From Conus ventricosus (Eukaryota > Mollusca > Gastropoda > Neogastropoda > Conidae), in NCBI GenBank assembly GCA_018398815.1, contig CM031628.1, positions 11,669,277-11,733,276 of the forward strand: a DNA stretch of 64,000 nt, read 5' to 3'. Of the stretch, positions 43,151 through 57,249 are shown piece after piece (position 1 is the first letter of the stretch; the number at the start of each line of letters is the position of its first letter). The notes under the pieces were generated by a model that did not search any database, was not told the DNA's origin, and saw only the letters and a list, made by a program, of their open reading frames with translations. Both the position numbers and the translations under genes were made by a program.

Positions 43151-44742
43151 AAGAATGGTGGACATGGGGAAAGTTTCGGTTGGGGGGCTCTCTCCTCGGA
43201 AAAATTCCGGCAAAACACCATCAACATGACCAGACTGACTCGATCACGAAGTCTCGGCATCCCAGTTACGATCGAAGAGAGATTTTGTCTGCTTTCAAAC
43301 AGAGAAGGATCGTTAACAAATATACACAGTCTGACAAATTTTTTAGGAGTAATCCTTATCATCAACAAATGTCATGGAAAGAGCATTTAAGAATATGGCG
43401 TAAATGCTGAAGACTAAAAAGAGTCTGAACATCAAAAAACTTGTCAGCAAACAACAGTAGGGGACAAGACATTTTCCACTCGTATACATCTAGTAACAGC
43501 ACTTGTTCGTTCAAAGCTAACATAGGCCCAAGAGAGGTATTCTACTCTGCCCCAAAATACCATTCAAGAAAAATGCAAAGTATAGCCCGTAAGCCTATAA
43601 ACTTGTCCATTGGAGTATCCAGGTATATACAACTACATTAAGAAACATATGCCAAAATTGTATATAACCTTTTGAAGAAAATATGAAACTAGCATCAACC
43701 TAAAAATGTCCTAAGGATACATCATTCCAAATTCACATTATGAAGAAGTTGCGTAAAATCAACACGGGTTTTCCCAAAATAGCACATTCCGGTTGCCTCT
43801 TTAGAACAATAGGTACTTTTCACCTTAAAGCCATATTTTCAAAGAGTCATAATCAATAAGAAAGAATATATATCATCTCGGTACTGTTCACTGCAGTCCC
43901 TAATGGGAATTACAATAAGCCTATTTAATCGAAACTAATTATACAAATATAATGAAAAATATGGTGCCGAACTTTATCTGCTTCTGTAAAAAGCTCATAA
44001 TTATAGCACTAACCGAACCCCGGACGCATATAAAAATTTAACACTGATTGCTTCTAATCAATGATAATGACATGGTTGGGAGCTGCATTTGAAATCCGCA
44101 GCTTTAAAAAGCATAAAAGGCTTACATCTTGGTGAAAACATTTTTCAATATTTACAGCAGACCTTATTGCTATTTTGATAGGGTTTTAAATTTCTGCTAG
44201 AGCCTCCTTTTAGTCTAGTACAGGTATATTTTTTAGGTATATATGATCTAAATCTGTTTTAGACGCGCTAACAAGTCTTATAATCTAAAAAGTAAGAGAA
44301 ATAATATTGCAGAAATTTATCATACACTCCATTCTTTGTCCCTGCGCTGACTAGTATCTCATTCTCAAGGGTTTTATCAAATTACACATTGTAAATAATT
44401 TTGGTAAAGAAAGGGGCGGACAGAACAGCTGAGAAATGGTGCAATGAACAAAAAAAATTCAGTATGGTGTTAAAAATTCCTTAATCTTAATCTGAAATTA
44501 TTTCCTAACACGGAAAACATGTTGGAATTACTTTGAAGTAAACAATTAGGAGGTATCATTTTGTACATTACGCAGAAAAGAGGAATATTATTCAAAGTCA
44601 AACAATCCTTTCCTGCAATGGTGAGCTCCGGTTGTGCCAAGCGAACACTGGACATCCCTGGTCTACCGATTCAGACCTGATATGCACTCAGGAAGCGAAA
44701 TCAACAGTCATGTTAAGTGCGTCTGCGGTGAGGAAATAACAC
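43150..44742 (+). pseudogene. LINE with RNase H (LINE-d), copy 1, split by LTR element
   Basis: It aligns to 58620-60110 throughout but has many extra bases. RT thumb sequence (CTGACAAATTTT, then AGGAGTAAT) leads to the RNase H part and a C-terminal VKCVCGEE motif, directly followed by the LTR at 44743. The remaining end resumes after 52039. Clade is probably I/Nimb-like, because an RNase H domain follows RT. Completely inactive. Confidence 0.75.
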
Positions 44743-46422
44743 TGTCATGAGTCGGGCCGGAATGTACTCGAGCAATTTAGGCAAATTACGGGTAGTTGCT
44801 GTTGTTTTGAGGAGCACGTTCCTTGGGTCTTCCAGTGTGCGAATACAGTGGCATCACCATGGGGGGGACTACCCGAGTCGTATACTGAAGGAGGGGAGAG
44901 TACTGGGAAGTGTTACGCATGTCCGAGGGATAGTGACAAGAGTTGGCGACCAGCCAGTCCTGGTTATCAATAGTGTCCACTATGAGCACTGGGCTATTCA
45001 CCCCTGGGCTCCCCAGTGGGCCTGAGGGAAGGCGAATCATGTCAGGTGCCCGTTCACGGTAGGTTACCGTCAGCGCAGCCGGCAGAGTACAGCGACCAAT
45101 CAGTCGATCCCTGTTCTGAGGAAGGAATGGAAGCTTGCGCCTAACGAGTGGTTATGCGCCTTTGTATGTCTATAGATGTAGTAATTACTTGACCGCATCA
45201 GTCATGTCAGGTGTAGAGTGACCAGGCTGTATTAGTTCAATGGGTAGCAAGGTGGGAATACGAACATGAGTATGAAAATAGGGAGGTATATCAATAACCA
45301 CTGGGTGCCCAAGACATTGTGGCGCTAGCAGCTGAGGTGTGAGTGTATGTGTTAGTGACTAGTGATCCCAATGGTAGGAATACAAATAACTTTGTGGATT
45401 TATATGAACAAATCGTGCGAATGTGTGTGCCAGTGATTCCTTGGATGAGCCCTGTTTAAACTCACTCGGGTTCACTCTTTTCTTATGAGACCGAATATAC
45501 GTGCTTTGGAAAACCAGGATGGTGACTCACTAAAAGGGAAAGTTGAACTCGCCGGACATGCTGAGGGCTCAAAGAAAATACAGCGTGAAGCAGAGGTTAG
45601 CTGTCGCCTTGTAGACTCCTGGGTGTGGACGTGACTGTGGAGGTTGCTGTAGCCTCGAACCGACACGAGAATAATTGTCTCACTTGTGGGGCCGTCGACA
45701 GCAAGACGTGACAGAGCCAGTTTTGGATCCAAGACCAGGGAGCTGTAAGCCATGACAACGGTGGGGGTTTAGTCAGCCAGGAAGACCTGTGGGAGAGGCT
45801 GACAGGAGCCCTTTCCGAGGAGAGGGCGAAGTACGTGGAGAACCGGAGACACTGTGTGAGGGTGCGACTCAACTACTAATGCCAGTGTCCCCCAACTGGA
45901 TTAGGCCAATCGGGAGACCCCCCGAGTGGTCATCTTCAAGCTCGTGGATCGTACAGAGGATGAGAGCAACAGGACGGTCAACCTAGGAATGCTGGCCAAG
46001 TTAATGGACATTATTAATTGCCCTTAAAAGTTAAAAGAGTTAAACAGAACCTTGGCATATTGACATTTCCAGGCTAAGATCAGACAAACAGAGAAGAACA
46101 GGAAGCGAAATAGAGAAATAGTCTGTATTCTGTTTTACTATAGTTGTAATGATACAGAAAGTTTTGGTATGTGTAGAGAAGGGATGGGGCTCGGAGTCAA
46201 GTTTGGAATAAAAGTTGATTCTTTACAAGAAAAGAATATTGGCTTCCCCCCCGTCCCCTATAGTGCGGGCGTCCGAAGAGAGTGACCGCGTGCGTGTGCC
46301 AAAGCAAGAGCGCATTTTGGTTTGTGAAAGCGTAAAATACTTCTTGTCTATAACCCCCCTGCATCCACTGAATAAGAAAATCAAATTTTAAGACCGAGGG
46401 GGAGCGACGGAGACCCGTCACA
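44743..46422 (+). repeat. LTR 1 (5' LTR of copy 1)
   Basis: It starts TGTCATGAGTCGG and ends CCCGTCACA. It corresponds end to end to 50346-52039 and 60111-61715. Preceded by AACAC, the probable target duplication. Confidence 0.85.
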
Positions 46423-46959
46423 ATAGGTGCACACGGGATGAACATAATTATGAGCCAACAAGGAGATTTGATTCAGGGATTTGTTTCAATTGCAGAGGGA
46501 TTTGAACATCAGACATAATAGTGGAAACCTCGAATTGTTTGTTTATCTATTATTCGGGAAAGACGTTAGCATGTGAGTGAATGTTTTGAACTTATTTTTT
46601 CATTACTGGGTCCTTGATTTGCACTTGCATGATTTGGTATGCTGTTGAGGTTGAAGGTAGTGAAGTCACAAGAACTTATTTGATCGCTTAAGTAACAGAT
46701 GATCGCTGTGGATATCTTCGCTTGTTACAGTGGTTGTATTAACTAGCTGATCGAGGGTTAGATAGCTACATAATGTCGACTGAAGAGGGGTGCGTAGACA
46801 ATGGGTCCGCTGAAAAAGATGGACCTCATAGAAGAAGGCAAAGCTATGATAAGGACTAAGGGACCGGAACTGGAAGTTGTCCTTCTGACATGAGAACTGG
46901 CCTCCGTGTAAACGATGCCCAGAATATACAAAGGGAAAGGCAAGAGAAGACAGAGAACG

Positions 46960-47300
46960 GAAAAAGAGGATAGAGTAAAGAGAACGTGAAAAAGAGAGAG
47001 AGAAAGAGAACGGGAAAAGATGAAAAGAAGTGAACATGTAAAAAAGAGGAGCGAGAAAAGGGAACGGGAAAAAGAGGAGAAGAAAGGGAACGGGACAAAG
47101 AGAGAGAAAGGGCACGGGAAAAAGAGAGAGAGAAAGGAACTGGGAAAAAGAGGAGAGAGAACAGAGAAAGGGAAAAAGAGGAGAGAGAAACGGGACAAGG
47201 AGAGAGAGAACGGAAAGAGAAGGAGAGAAGAAAGAGAACAGGAAAGAGAGGAGAAGAGTGAAAGGGAGAACGGGAAAAGAGAAGAGAGAAAGAGATAAGA
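46960..47300. repeat. GAAAGAG/GGGAAAAAGAG minisatellite in gag, copy 1
   Basis: Corrupted counterpart of 62165-62560, with about 25-bp units coding Glu/Arg/Lys-rich sequence. Confidence 0.85.
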
Positions 47301-47359
47301 TAAGCATTTTGAGTTAGAAAAATATAAAATTGGATAAAAACTGGGACGTGGACGCAAAA

Positions 47360-48420
47360 CCTCAAGTGATACTATGCACCACCTGTCAGTCCCTTGATCA
47401 ATAAGCCAAGGATCGATTGAAAATCTCCCGACCATTTAGAGGATTTCATTTTCGCAATTAGAAAGGAATTTGCCAAAGATCAGGGCATCCCCTAAGAACG
47501 TTGGGGGCCCACAAATTTGTCTGCGCTGCTGACACCCCAAAGCTAGGATGCTTTAATTCTGCTTACCACAAACCGGAAACACAGACAGATTATGATCGTG
47601 TGGCGCGATGCATAAGTTATCCAGAGTATCAAGAACCCGTCCGGATAGATATCGGAAAAGTTCAGAGAAACCGTTCGTAAATCAGGTGAGACGGCCCGTA
47701 ACAGTACCTTTTAAACGGCTTAGGGCCTCTCATTTACAAATGGATAAGGTTAGTGAAACACGAACAAAACTTTTGAAAAGTCTTATGCGGGTGGTAGATC
47801 GAAAAGGACAAAGTTGCCTCTCCACTTGACGGAAGGATCTCCACAGTAATCTTAGGCAGAAAGAGATTAGGAATTTAAGAGGAGCTAGAGAAAGTTGCCG
47901 AGCAGGTATGAATCCTGCCCATTGATCACGTAATGGGATGAAGGGAACGAAACCAGTCGACCCGTATTGATGCCCAGACCACCACAGTCATGGAGTGATT
48001 CGCCGACTCCCCAACAAAACAGGAGGCAGACCTGGCAGTTTTAGAAACGATTCTAAGCATCTCCCGTGGCAACAGTGGGACTGCTAGAGAATGTTAGAGT
48101 GAAACGTCACCATGTATATAAAATGTGGGCGAGAGTGGACATAATCGGCCAATGAATGTAGCGAACAGCTAATACATTCCCGTGTTGCCGTTGATACAAT
48201 TCAAAACATGCAAGGCAAGTACCACCACCCACTAACTAGGGCATAAGAAAACGGGAAGCTGATGACCAGTTTTTTATATACCAGGACTGACTCTACGGCA
48301 AAGGGTAAGCCTGGTTTGTGAGAGAGACAGACTATAGACAACCGGGGAAACCACCAGTCGAGCGATAATGCAGAAGGGAAGAAATAATCGTGCTAGCCTA
48401 TGGCCCGTGTCCAAAGGAAG
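47360..48420 (+). pseudogene. gag and protease remnant, copy 1
   Basis: It aligns with 62600-63560 through the capsid-like region, zinc-knuckle region and protease stretch, but extra bases break every frame within 20-70 codons. Confidence 0.75.
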
Positions 48421-48599
48421 AGTCAGAGAATGTTCAGGCAGACACTCACTGCATCAGTGCAAAACAATCTTCCCTATCCCGCATTTGTTAGGGGGAAGGA
48501 TATAAATCCTCCTAGAATCCTAACACCATGCTGCCAGTCAATGTAGGGAACGCTCAGTGAAGAGCAGGGTCGGCAAGTCACCATAAAGCAGGTGGAGGA

Positions 48600-48800
48600 T
48601 CACAGGCGCGGCTGATCAGTGGCAGCTAGCGAGGGCCAAGAAGGTGGCCGTGGAGGTGGTGCAGTGGACCATTACAATATGACGTAGTGGCGGTGCCGAA
48701 GCCATGGAGTGGTAGCCGTAGAGGCGGTGCCGAGGGCCATGGTAGGCCGTATGGTGGTTTAACAAGTTGTATAGGCGTTGCCATGGCAGTCAGAAAAGAG
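48600..48800. repeat. GCCGTAGTGGCGGTGCC-type tandem repeat, copy 1
   Basis: Irregular units of GTGGCGGTGCCG, AGGCCATGG and GGTGGCCGTAG. Matches 63770-63960. Confidence 0.75.
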
Positions 48801-48869
48801 GAGCCACGGTGGCGGGACCTCAAGGTCTGGGCCAACAAGGACAACTATGACAGAACCAGCAGCTGGGAT

Positions 48870-48990
48870 TAATATTAATATTTTTTTATTATTTTATTTT
48901 TTTTTTTTTTTTTTTATTTAAATTTTTTTTTATTTTTTATTTTTTTTATAATATATTTTTTTATTTTTTTTTGTATAAAATTTTCTTATT
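48870..48990. repeat. A/T-only low-complexity tract
   Basis: A long T-rich run with scattered A, unlike anything in copy 2. It marks where the alignment between the two large copies ends and could be an assembly artefact. Confidence 0.85.
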
Positions 48991-50345
48991 AGGGGGGGAA
49001 CCGAGGGATGCATAAAAACACGCATGGCGAAGAAGGTCGAGGGTGACCAGCTATCGGATCATGAAATGCCAAAGAACAGCAGCACCTAGGAGCCGCCAAG
49101 CCAGTGGTTGGAAAAAGGAGAAGGAAATAAGGTCACCGATATCAGTGGGTCATAGGCCATGAGCGGTGATTCGAAACACCAAGGGAATTTCCTCAGAGAG
49201 AAGAAAATCGGTTCAGATAGGATGATGAGGGATCAACACATAACATTTTGAAAAGGGGAGATGATCGTCGACGCAGTGAATGGGTATGCGACAGGCTAAA
49301 AGAAGAGGATCGCGCAGACTTTCACGCGCTCCGTTTAAAAGGACTACAAAGGTGTGAAAGGTGCCGCTGACACTCTTGTAAAGCATGGAAATGGGGCGCA
49401 AACTAACTGCTCCAGGTACAATTGGCAGAGCCACAAACGGGCGGTCAAGATATGAGAGGGGCAGGAGTATGTCCACTGTAAGGAGTGATGTCCCAGGGGT
49501 ATGCTGTTGAATTGGGAACAACATAAATAGAACAATGTTAGGAGCGGAAGCCAACGGGGCTGCTTTTGAGGTGGAGGTGGTGTGAGCAGTCATCTGATAC
49601 GGACGCTTACGTGTAAACAATGTAGCTTGCCATTAGAGTTGATGAATTTTGATTGCCCAGTATAGGGCGGGGTTGAGCCTAAGTTCATGTGTAATTTTTC
49701 TCATTTTTATGCTTGGAGTGGTTATCAGTGGATGTTGCTTGTGTTCATTGCCATTATGATTGAGAGCATGCTCACGGCGTTAATGAGTTTATCATTTTTC
49801 TGGTTCATATTATTTGCTAATGTAGTTTTGTCACAGCTCGTAAAGTGTGAAAATGGCCTTAAGTTTGAAAATCAAGATAAATGTTTGATTGGCCTATAGT
49901 GTGTGAGACCGTTTGAAGCAGATTGGGGCCACACGCCTGAATTTGAATTTTGATGTTAACGTAAGCTCTTGGGCCACACTCCTGAATTTGGAATCTTGTA
50001 TCTTTGTGGATATGTGGCCACACGCCCTAATTTGATTTTGAAGTGAAGTAGGCTTGGGCCCAACAACGGAATTTAAAATCTTGTGTTGATCATGGTTGTG
50101 TGCTGAAATTGAAGTGAAGGAATGAATAATACCATGTAAGGACCATGCTGATAGCTAGACGCTAAAAGGACAGAAAGTTCTTGATTAAAAGCGAGCCAGG
50201 TTAGAGATGTGAGATGGAAGATTGTCTTGAAGCAAAGTGTGTATAACTGTTATATCGACCCAGCAATCAGAGTTATGCTTTTATCCCAATGGAGAACATT
50301 CGTCCTGAGGAAAAGTAGAATTGTGAGACAACATTCTTAGGTACG
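48991..50345. other. Internal region before 3' LTR, no recognised domain
   Basis: An LTR retrotransposon should carry RT and integrase here, but none is visible. A plus-strand ORF at 49687-49899 has two hydrophobic segments (LLVFIAIMIESMLTALMSL) and could be an env-type remnant, but that is speculation. GGCCACACGCC-like units recur near 49930-50060. Confidence 0.35.
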
Positions 50346-52039
50346 TGGTTTCATGAGTCGTGGCGCGAATGTTTCTCAGAGCAATTAGGGCAAATTAAGG
50401 GTATTGCATGTTGTTGAAGCACGTTTCCTTGGGACTTCAAGTGAGCGAATTCAAGGCATCACCAGGGGGTGGAAACCCCGAAGTCGAAACTGAAGAGGGA
50501 GAGTACTGGGAAGTGTTTCGTGCAAGTCCGAAGGGATAGGTTGACAAGGATTGGCAGACCTGGCCATCCTTGGTAGAGAAGAGTGTCCACTTTGAAGCAC
50601 AGCTGGCAATTCACTGGGCTCTCAGTGGGGCCAGAAGGGAAGGCAGCTCAAGTCGGTGACCGTCACGGGTAGGTGACGCGTCAGCCTGCCCGCAGATACA
50701 CGACCAGTCCAGTCGTCCCAGTTCGAGGAAGGCATGGAGGCTTGCGGCCTCACGAGTGGATAGCGCCTTGTTGTCCTAAAGAGGAAGATAATACTTGAAG
50801 CATACATTCATGCTGGTTAGAGGTCCAGGCTGTTAGTACAATGGGTAGCTATGGGGGAAACGACCAAGTTTGAATAGGATTATAGCATTAACCACTGGGA
50901 GCCCAAGTCATTTGATATGGCGCTATCAGCTTTGGTGTGTGTAGTATGAGTAGGAGACACTTGAACCCATTGGGTGGAATAAAAATAACTTGGGGAATTA
51001 TTGGTACAAATCGTGCATTGATGTAGGTGCGCAGGATATCCATTGGATGAGCCAGTTAAACTCGGGTTCTCTCTCATTGCAGAACGAATATAAGTGAGCT
51101 TGGAAAACCAGAAGTTAAGACTCACTTAAGGGAAAGTGAACTTCGCCGGTCATGCTGAGGGCTTCAAGAAAAATACAGCGAAGAAGCAGTAGGTTTAGCT
51201 GTCGCCTTGGTTGTCTCCAGGGTGGGGTGACAAGAACAGTAGGAGTTGCTGAAGCCACGTAACCGACGACGAAAAGAATTGTCTCCCGTGTGGGGACGGT
51301 CGACAGAACGTGACAGCCAGAATGGAGCCTAGACAGGGAGCTGCCAGACACGATGAGGGGGTGTTTGCAGCCAGAGAATACCTGAGGGGAGAGCAGACAG
51401 GAGCCCTTATCCCGTGGAGATGGCGAAGTACGGTGGAGTCCCGGGAGCCTCGATAGTGAGGGAGCGACTCAATCACGTGCCATGTCCCCCAACTGGGATT
51501 TGGCCAATCGGAGGACACAACGGGGTGGCAGCTTCAGCATCGTGGTCGAACAGAGGATGAGAGAAACTGCCGGTCCAACCCAAGGAATGCTATTGGCAAG
51601 TTATGGACATTTTAAAAAGCCCTTAAGAGTAATAAAGTTGCAAACAGAATAGAGAATAATGTCTTTTCCTCCTGGGCTAAGTGTAAGAATAACTGAAGAA
51701 CAGGTGAAGCGAGATTATGAAATAGAGCTCTGTAAGCTGGATACATTTGTGTATGAACCAGATAGTTTGTGTTAGTTGTATAGACGGTGGGGGCTCGTTA
51801 GATCAAGTTAGAAATAAAAGTATGATTAAATATTCAAAGAGAATGTAATATTGGTTTCCCCGTCACCATAGTGCGGGCCCGTGATGTGAGTGACAGAGTG
51901 CGTGTGGCCCTAAGCAGGGAGAGCGCATTAATTGGTTATGTTAAAGCGTAAATACTTCATTCCTATAACCCCTTGCAACCCGTGAAAATGAAAATCCAAA
52001 TTTTAAATACACGAGGGGAGCGACGGAGACCCGTTCACA
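50346..52039 (+). repeat. LTR 2 (3' LTR of copy 1)
   Basis: Direct repeat of LTR 1. It begins TGGTTTCATGAGTCG and ends CCCGTTCACA, with numerous single-base insertions compared with LTR 3. Confidence 0.85.
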
Positions 52040-52330
52040 AACCCTGCCATGTATTCTAACACCACGTCAGCATATATGAAATCATAATTACACCAACCCC
52101 AATGATTTGTGAATCAACGGTTTCAGATTCACCTTTATTAAGAATAATTAAATTGAACGCATTGCTTAATGCTGGATGTGTTTAAAGCATAAAACGGAGC
52201 CCATTGGCTCATTGATTTAATGATTACAAATGTTTGAGTATGATATATGGATAATGTTGTTAAGATTTCAATTTAGATGGGAAAAGGTAGGAGTTTCAGG
52301 GAGATAGGAAGACGTGATGTGTATATTTAT
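52040..52330 (+). pseudogene. 3' end of LINE-d after LTR insertion, copy 1
   Basis: The LINE reading frame broken at 44742 continues for about 13 codons to a stop near 52078, followed by AT-rich sequence that may be the LINE 3' untranslated region. Confidence 0.45.
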
Positions 52331-52399
52331 TGGTCAAATATCACAGCAATGTGAAAAGACCCTTAAATGAGAAGAACGAACGAACGCACATACAACACA

Positions 52400-52432
52400 C
52401 AACCCAACAACACACCCACACACACACACACA

Positions 52433-52484
<52 letters not shown>

Positions 52485-52495
52485 ACACACACACA
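52400..52495. repeat. (CA)n microsatellite
   Basis: CA run with CCC interruptions. Confidence 0.96.
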
Positions 52496-52499
52496 GAGA

Positions 52500-53515
52500 T
52501 AGTTATCGTGTAGTTTCCAGAAGATTCCAGGACCTGTCCCGTGTCCGAACAAAGTGGAACTGCACAGACAGCAACAGGAAAGGTCCTGCACGGTTCTGGA
52601 ACCTCACCTGGGCCAGTAACTTCATGTGTCAGTGTAAGCTGATGGAAGCGTGACGAAGAGGACTGTGAGCAACACCAGAGTCACCAGGTAGAGTATGACA
52701 GAGCATGCTGGCAGAACATTAGAGACAAAGATAAAACTGCAATCACAAACAAACAGAGCGATAAGCCATAATTGGGATTGGGGTGAGGCACGCCATAAAA
52801 AAAGTATTGTATGGCAAATGAAGAAGATTAAAAAAAAATACAAAAAAAAAACTAATAAAAATCCAAATAATAAAAATAATAATAAAACTAAAAAATATTT
52901 TTTATTAAAAAAGAAGAAGAGATTAAACAGAGAAAATGCTAACGAAAAACAACAACCAATATTTATGTTGAAAAACCATACCGAGAAAAGCCAGGTGAAC
53001 TTTTGTGATCAGGGCCGTTTATTTATTCAGAGAACCCTAAACTATGTACCGATTCCATGCGGGGAAACGTCGACCTACTTTGATATAAAGAAGGCCGCTT
53101 ATTCCACCAGTTCCTATTCAGTTATGAGGTCACTCAGCTGTATTTCTAATTGGTCCCATTCCAGAATGAAACGATAATTATATAACCTAGGACAGGGATT
53201 GCAAGAGGAGAAAAAAGAACAATTTATATAAAAGAATAAAGTGATGATGAAGATGAAGATGATTAAGAAGATGGAGTGATTGAAGACGTGCTGACCGATG
53301 AAGATGAAGAAGATGATGATGAATATGAATATTATGAAGATGATTTGCGATAACAACACTACAACCACAACGATAACAACCCCAACGATGACAATAAATG
53401 AAGAAATACTAACAACATATTGTTACAACAACATCAACAGCTAAAAAATAACAAGAAAACAAAATAATATGATGATTCTGTCTGATGTAAACTAACAATG
53501 AAAGTAATGCAAATG
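52500..53515. other. No recognisable gene
   Basis: A-rich tracts (52820-52920) and GATGAAGAT runs (53240-53345). A 160-codon plus-strand ORF at 52695-53177 is Lys/Asn-rich from A-runs and not convincing. Confidence 0.35.
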
Positions 53516-53519
53516 AATA

Positions 53520-56500
53520 AACAAACCATCAACATCAACCATCATCATCATCATCATCATCATCAACGTCGTCGTCGTCGTCCGTCGTCCGTCGTCGTCG
53601 TCGTCGTCATAATAAATAATTAACAATTACTAATTATATGAAAAAAATACTAATAGAAAGTAGTAGTCAGTAGTAGGGTGGTGGTGGTGGTGGTGGTGGT
53701 GGAGTTTGGAGGTGTGGGTAACCATAATAATACGAAGACGACAAGGAAGACCTCAATTAAGAAATGAGAAGAATAAGAAGAAGAAGAAGAAGAATAAGAA
53801 GAAGGCAGAAGAATGAAGAAGAAGATGATGGAGATGATGATTGAGATGAGAAGATGAAATGATGATGAAGAACTGAGGAAGATGGACCAGGATTATGAAG
53901 GTGATGATGAAAAGAGGAGCAGAATACTGAATAAGCTGAAATGCTGAAGAAGATGAAGAATGATGAATGAAAGATGAAGATGTGATGATGATTCTAGGCT
54001 GATGAAGAAGATGATGAAGAAGACAGTCAGGGAAAGACGCGCATAAGAAACGCAAAAGCAGAAGACGAAGCAGAAGAAAGAAGAAGAAGAAGAAGACGAC
54101 GAAGAAGAAGAAGACGAAAATAACGGACAGAAGAAAACAATGTCTAACAAGAAAAAACGAAACGAAACTGACAAGAAGGTGAAAAAGAAAAGGAATCACA
54201 GAGTGCAGAAGCAAGAAGATGAAGACGATTAATAAGATGCAGAATGAATAAGGATGCTGTATGAAGATGATTGATGTGATGAATAGTAAAAAGAAAACAA
54301 GAATAACCATACTCTTAACCTGAGTAACACAACTACTACCCCCCTACAACTGCAACTCCTACTACTCACTACTACTACTACTACTACTACTACCACAAGC
54401 TGCTGCAGTCTGCTGCTGCTGCTGCATGCTTGCTGCTGCTGCTGCTCTTCGGCTGCTGTCTTGCTGCACTAATACTACAGCTACTACTACCTGCTAGCTG
54501 TTACTACAACTGACTACTACATACTACTACTACACTACACAACTACTCCAACAGAAATAAGGGTGAGGATGAGGATAATGATGAAGAAGGAATGAGATGG
54601 GATGATGATGAAGATGATGCAGAAGAAGATGATGATGATGAATAACACAAATAACATCATAATAATTTAAGAAAACGATATGTGACTATTGGCTCGCTAT
54701 TTCTGCAACTACTACAACTTCCTACTACTACAACTAACTTACAACATACTACTACAACCAACTACTGCATGATGATGCTGCTGATGCTGAAGCATGATGA
54801 AGCTGATGATGATTGATGATGATGATGAAGCAGGGAAGAAGCCGAAGTCGAAAGCATCCTCAAGCGCAGCGTAAAATCAGACCCAGCAAGAAGAAGAAGA
54901 AGAATAAAGAAGAAGCAGACGAAGCATACGACTGAAGAATCCCTCAAGACTCCCCTATTCGCGACGGTACGTCTGTCGTGGACCTTCGTCATGGCGTCGT
55001 CGTGATCGTCGACGACGACGAACGAAGTAAGTAGACAATAGTAAGTAGCAGCAGTATAGCAGCAGTTCTTGTTGGTTGAATAAAACTGTTGTAGAAGTAT
55101 AATTTGTTGTATTGAAGGTATTGAGGTGGAGGTGGAGGAGGTAGTAGTAGAGTAAGAAACAGAAGAAGAAGAAAAGAAGAAAAGAAGAAAGAAGAAGAAG
55201 AAGGAAGAATATAGCAGAAGAAGAAGAATATGCAGAAGAAGAAATGATACACGAAATAACGAAACCATAATAACAGTAGTGTGGATATAAAATAGGAAAA
55301 ATGAAAAGTAAGAGTAAGATGAACATTTTAATAAATAAGTATATTCAATTTGAAAACACCCCGGGATAAGTACTTATAATAAAGAAATAAAATAATGATA
55401 AGAAATAAATACCTGACGATAATGAAATAGGAAGATGCAGAAGAAGAAGAAGAAGAAGAAGAAGAAGAGAAGAAAGAAAGAATAAGAAGAACCACAACAA
55501 CAACAACAAACAACAATGAATAATAATTATAACACTAACTCATAGTAATAATAATAATAAATAAAAAAAAAAAATAAAGAAACACCCACAATTAAATATG
55601 AATTCATTATCATATCATCATCAAGCATCATCATCATCATCATCTTCATCATCATCAACATCATCATCATCATCACAGCAATAAAAAAACATTTCATAAT
55701 ACAGAATGTAGACGATAATTACTGATAAAAATAATAATAAAAAGAATAATAATAATCATATTAATAATAATAATAATAAAACTAAAATAAAAAATAATAA
55801 TCATAATAATAATGAAAATGACTGAAATACCAATAAACAAAAATGATGATGATTGATGTATGATGAAGATGAGATGAATGATGATGATGATGATGATAAA
55901 ATAAAAAAAATAAAGATAAAATGCATAAAATAAAAATACAATAAATAGCAATAATACTAATAAAGATGGTGAGATGATGAAGATGAATGATGATGATATG
56001 ATAAAAATAAAAATACTAATAAATAATACTAATAATAATAACACATCATAAATAATAATAAAATCCTACAATAAACAAAAAAAGAATAAAAATAATAACC
56101 TAATAATAAGATAAATAAACATCATCATACAAATTATAATAATAAATAACCATAAAAAATGAAAATAATTAGCAGAAGAACAAGAACAAGAAGAAGAATA
56201 AATGAAAACAACAACAACAGACAACAATAAATGAGAACAGATATTAATAGTCCAACCATGAAGAAGAAGATGATGATGATGAAGAATTATTAAGATGTGA
56301 TGAAAGATGATGATGAAGCTAGTAAAGAAATAATGGATAACAATACTATAAAAAGGATGAACACTACAACACCAACTACTGACTACTACTACCAACTACT
56401 ACTTCACTACTGTCGCTGCTGCTGCATCCTGCTACTGCTACCTACAACTACTACAACAACAACAACTACTCTACTACTACAACAACTACTACTGATAAGA

Positions 56501-57240
56501 GGGTGACGGATGAGGATTTAATTAAGACGAAAATTGATACTAAAAACCGTACAAATAATTTTTTTTTTTAAACTCAACTGAGCTACTGCAACTACTTCTA
56601 GTCAACACCGTACTACATACTACTATTGATAATGTAACAGATGCATGATGAAGAAGAAGAAGATGATAAGATATAAGATGCAGATGATGTGAAGAAGAAT
56701 GATGATGAGAACAACAACCACAACAACAACACAACAACATCAACAACTAACAACAACCACACAAAACAGTAAAAATCAAAACACAACAACAAATAAAAAT
56801 CAACAAGAACAGTCATTTCATCAACCACAATAAAGATACGTACTCCAATATCTCACTTAACTACAACTACTACAACTACTACTACAACTACAGACTAACC
56901 ACCACTGAAAATTCTAGTAAAAATGATACTACTCCTACAAGCTTGCTGCTGCAGCTGCCTCACTCCTGCAACTACTACCCTTCTACTACTACTACTACTG
57001 CAACAGGCCTACTACAGCAAAAGGTGCTAAACGATAGTACACCTGTACTGCTACTACTACTTCTGCTGCTGGACTGCTACGCAGCCTGCAGCAACAACGA
57101 CTAACGAGGACATACCACACCAACCACCCCCATACTACTGCTGCGGCTGTTGCTGCGCGCTGTTGCTGCTGCTTCCCCACTCTCCATCCTACTACTGCTG
57201 CAATTGTTAAAAAGAAAAAAATTACCATAAACCAAAAGAC
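53520..57240. repeat. Long tract of trinucleotide simple repeats
   Basis: Successive arrays of CAT, GTC, GGT, GAA/GAT, CTA/CTG, AAT and CAA trinucleotides, with frequent single-base breaks. The many long ORFs (Phe/Ser/Ile-rich on the minus strand) are composition artefacts. Confidence 0.93.
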
Positions 57241-57249
57241 CAGATTTGG

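Larger units (their letters stand above)
44743..52039 (+). mobile_element. Gypsy-like LTR retrotransposon, copy 1, internally deleted
   Basis: Two direct LTRs (44743-46422 and 50346-52039) flank about 3.9 kb with a gag/protease remnant but no RT, RNase H or integrase. It is inserted in LINE-d: AACAC before the 5' LTR and AACCC after the 3' LTR fit a 5-bp duplication with one change, and the LINE frame resumes at 52040. Primer-binding-site sequence after LTR 1 is degenerate. Confidence 0.8.

Noticed and set aside
46666..47435. Ser/Phe/Leu-rich minus-strand ORFs up to 225 codons
   Set aside because: They are the antisense of the GAAAGAG gag minisatellite.
53753..56395. Phe/Ile/Ser-rich minus-strand ORFs resembling membrane proteins
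   Set aside because: They are translations of GAA/GAT/AAT trinucleotide arrays.
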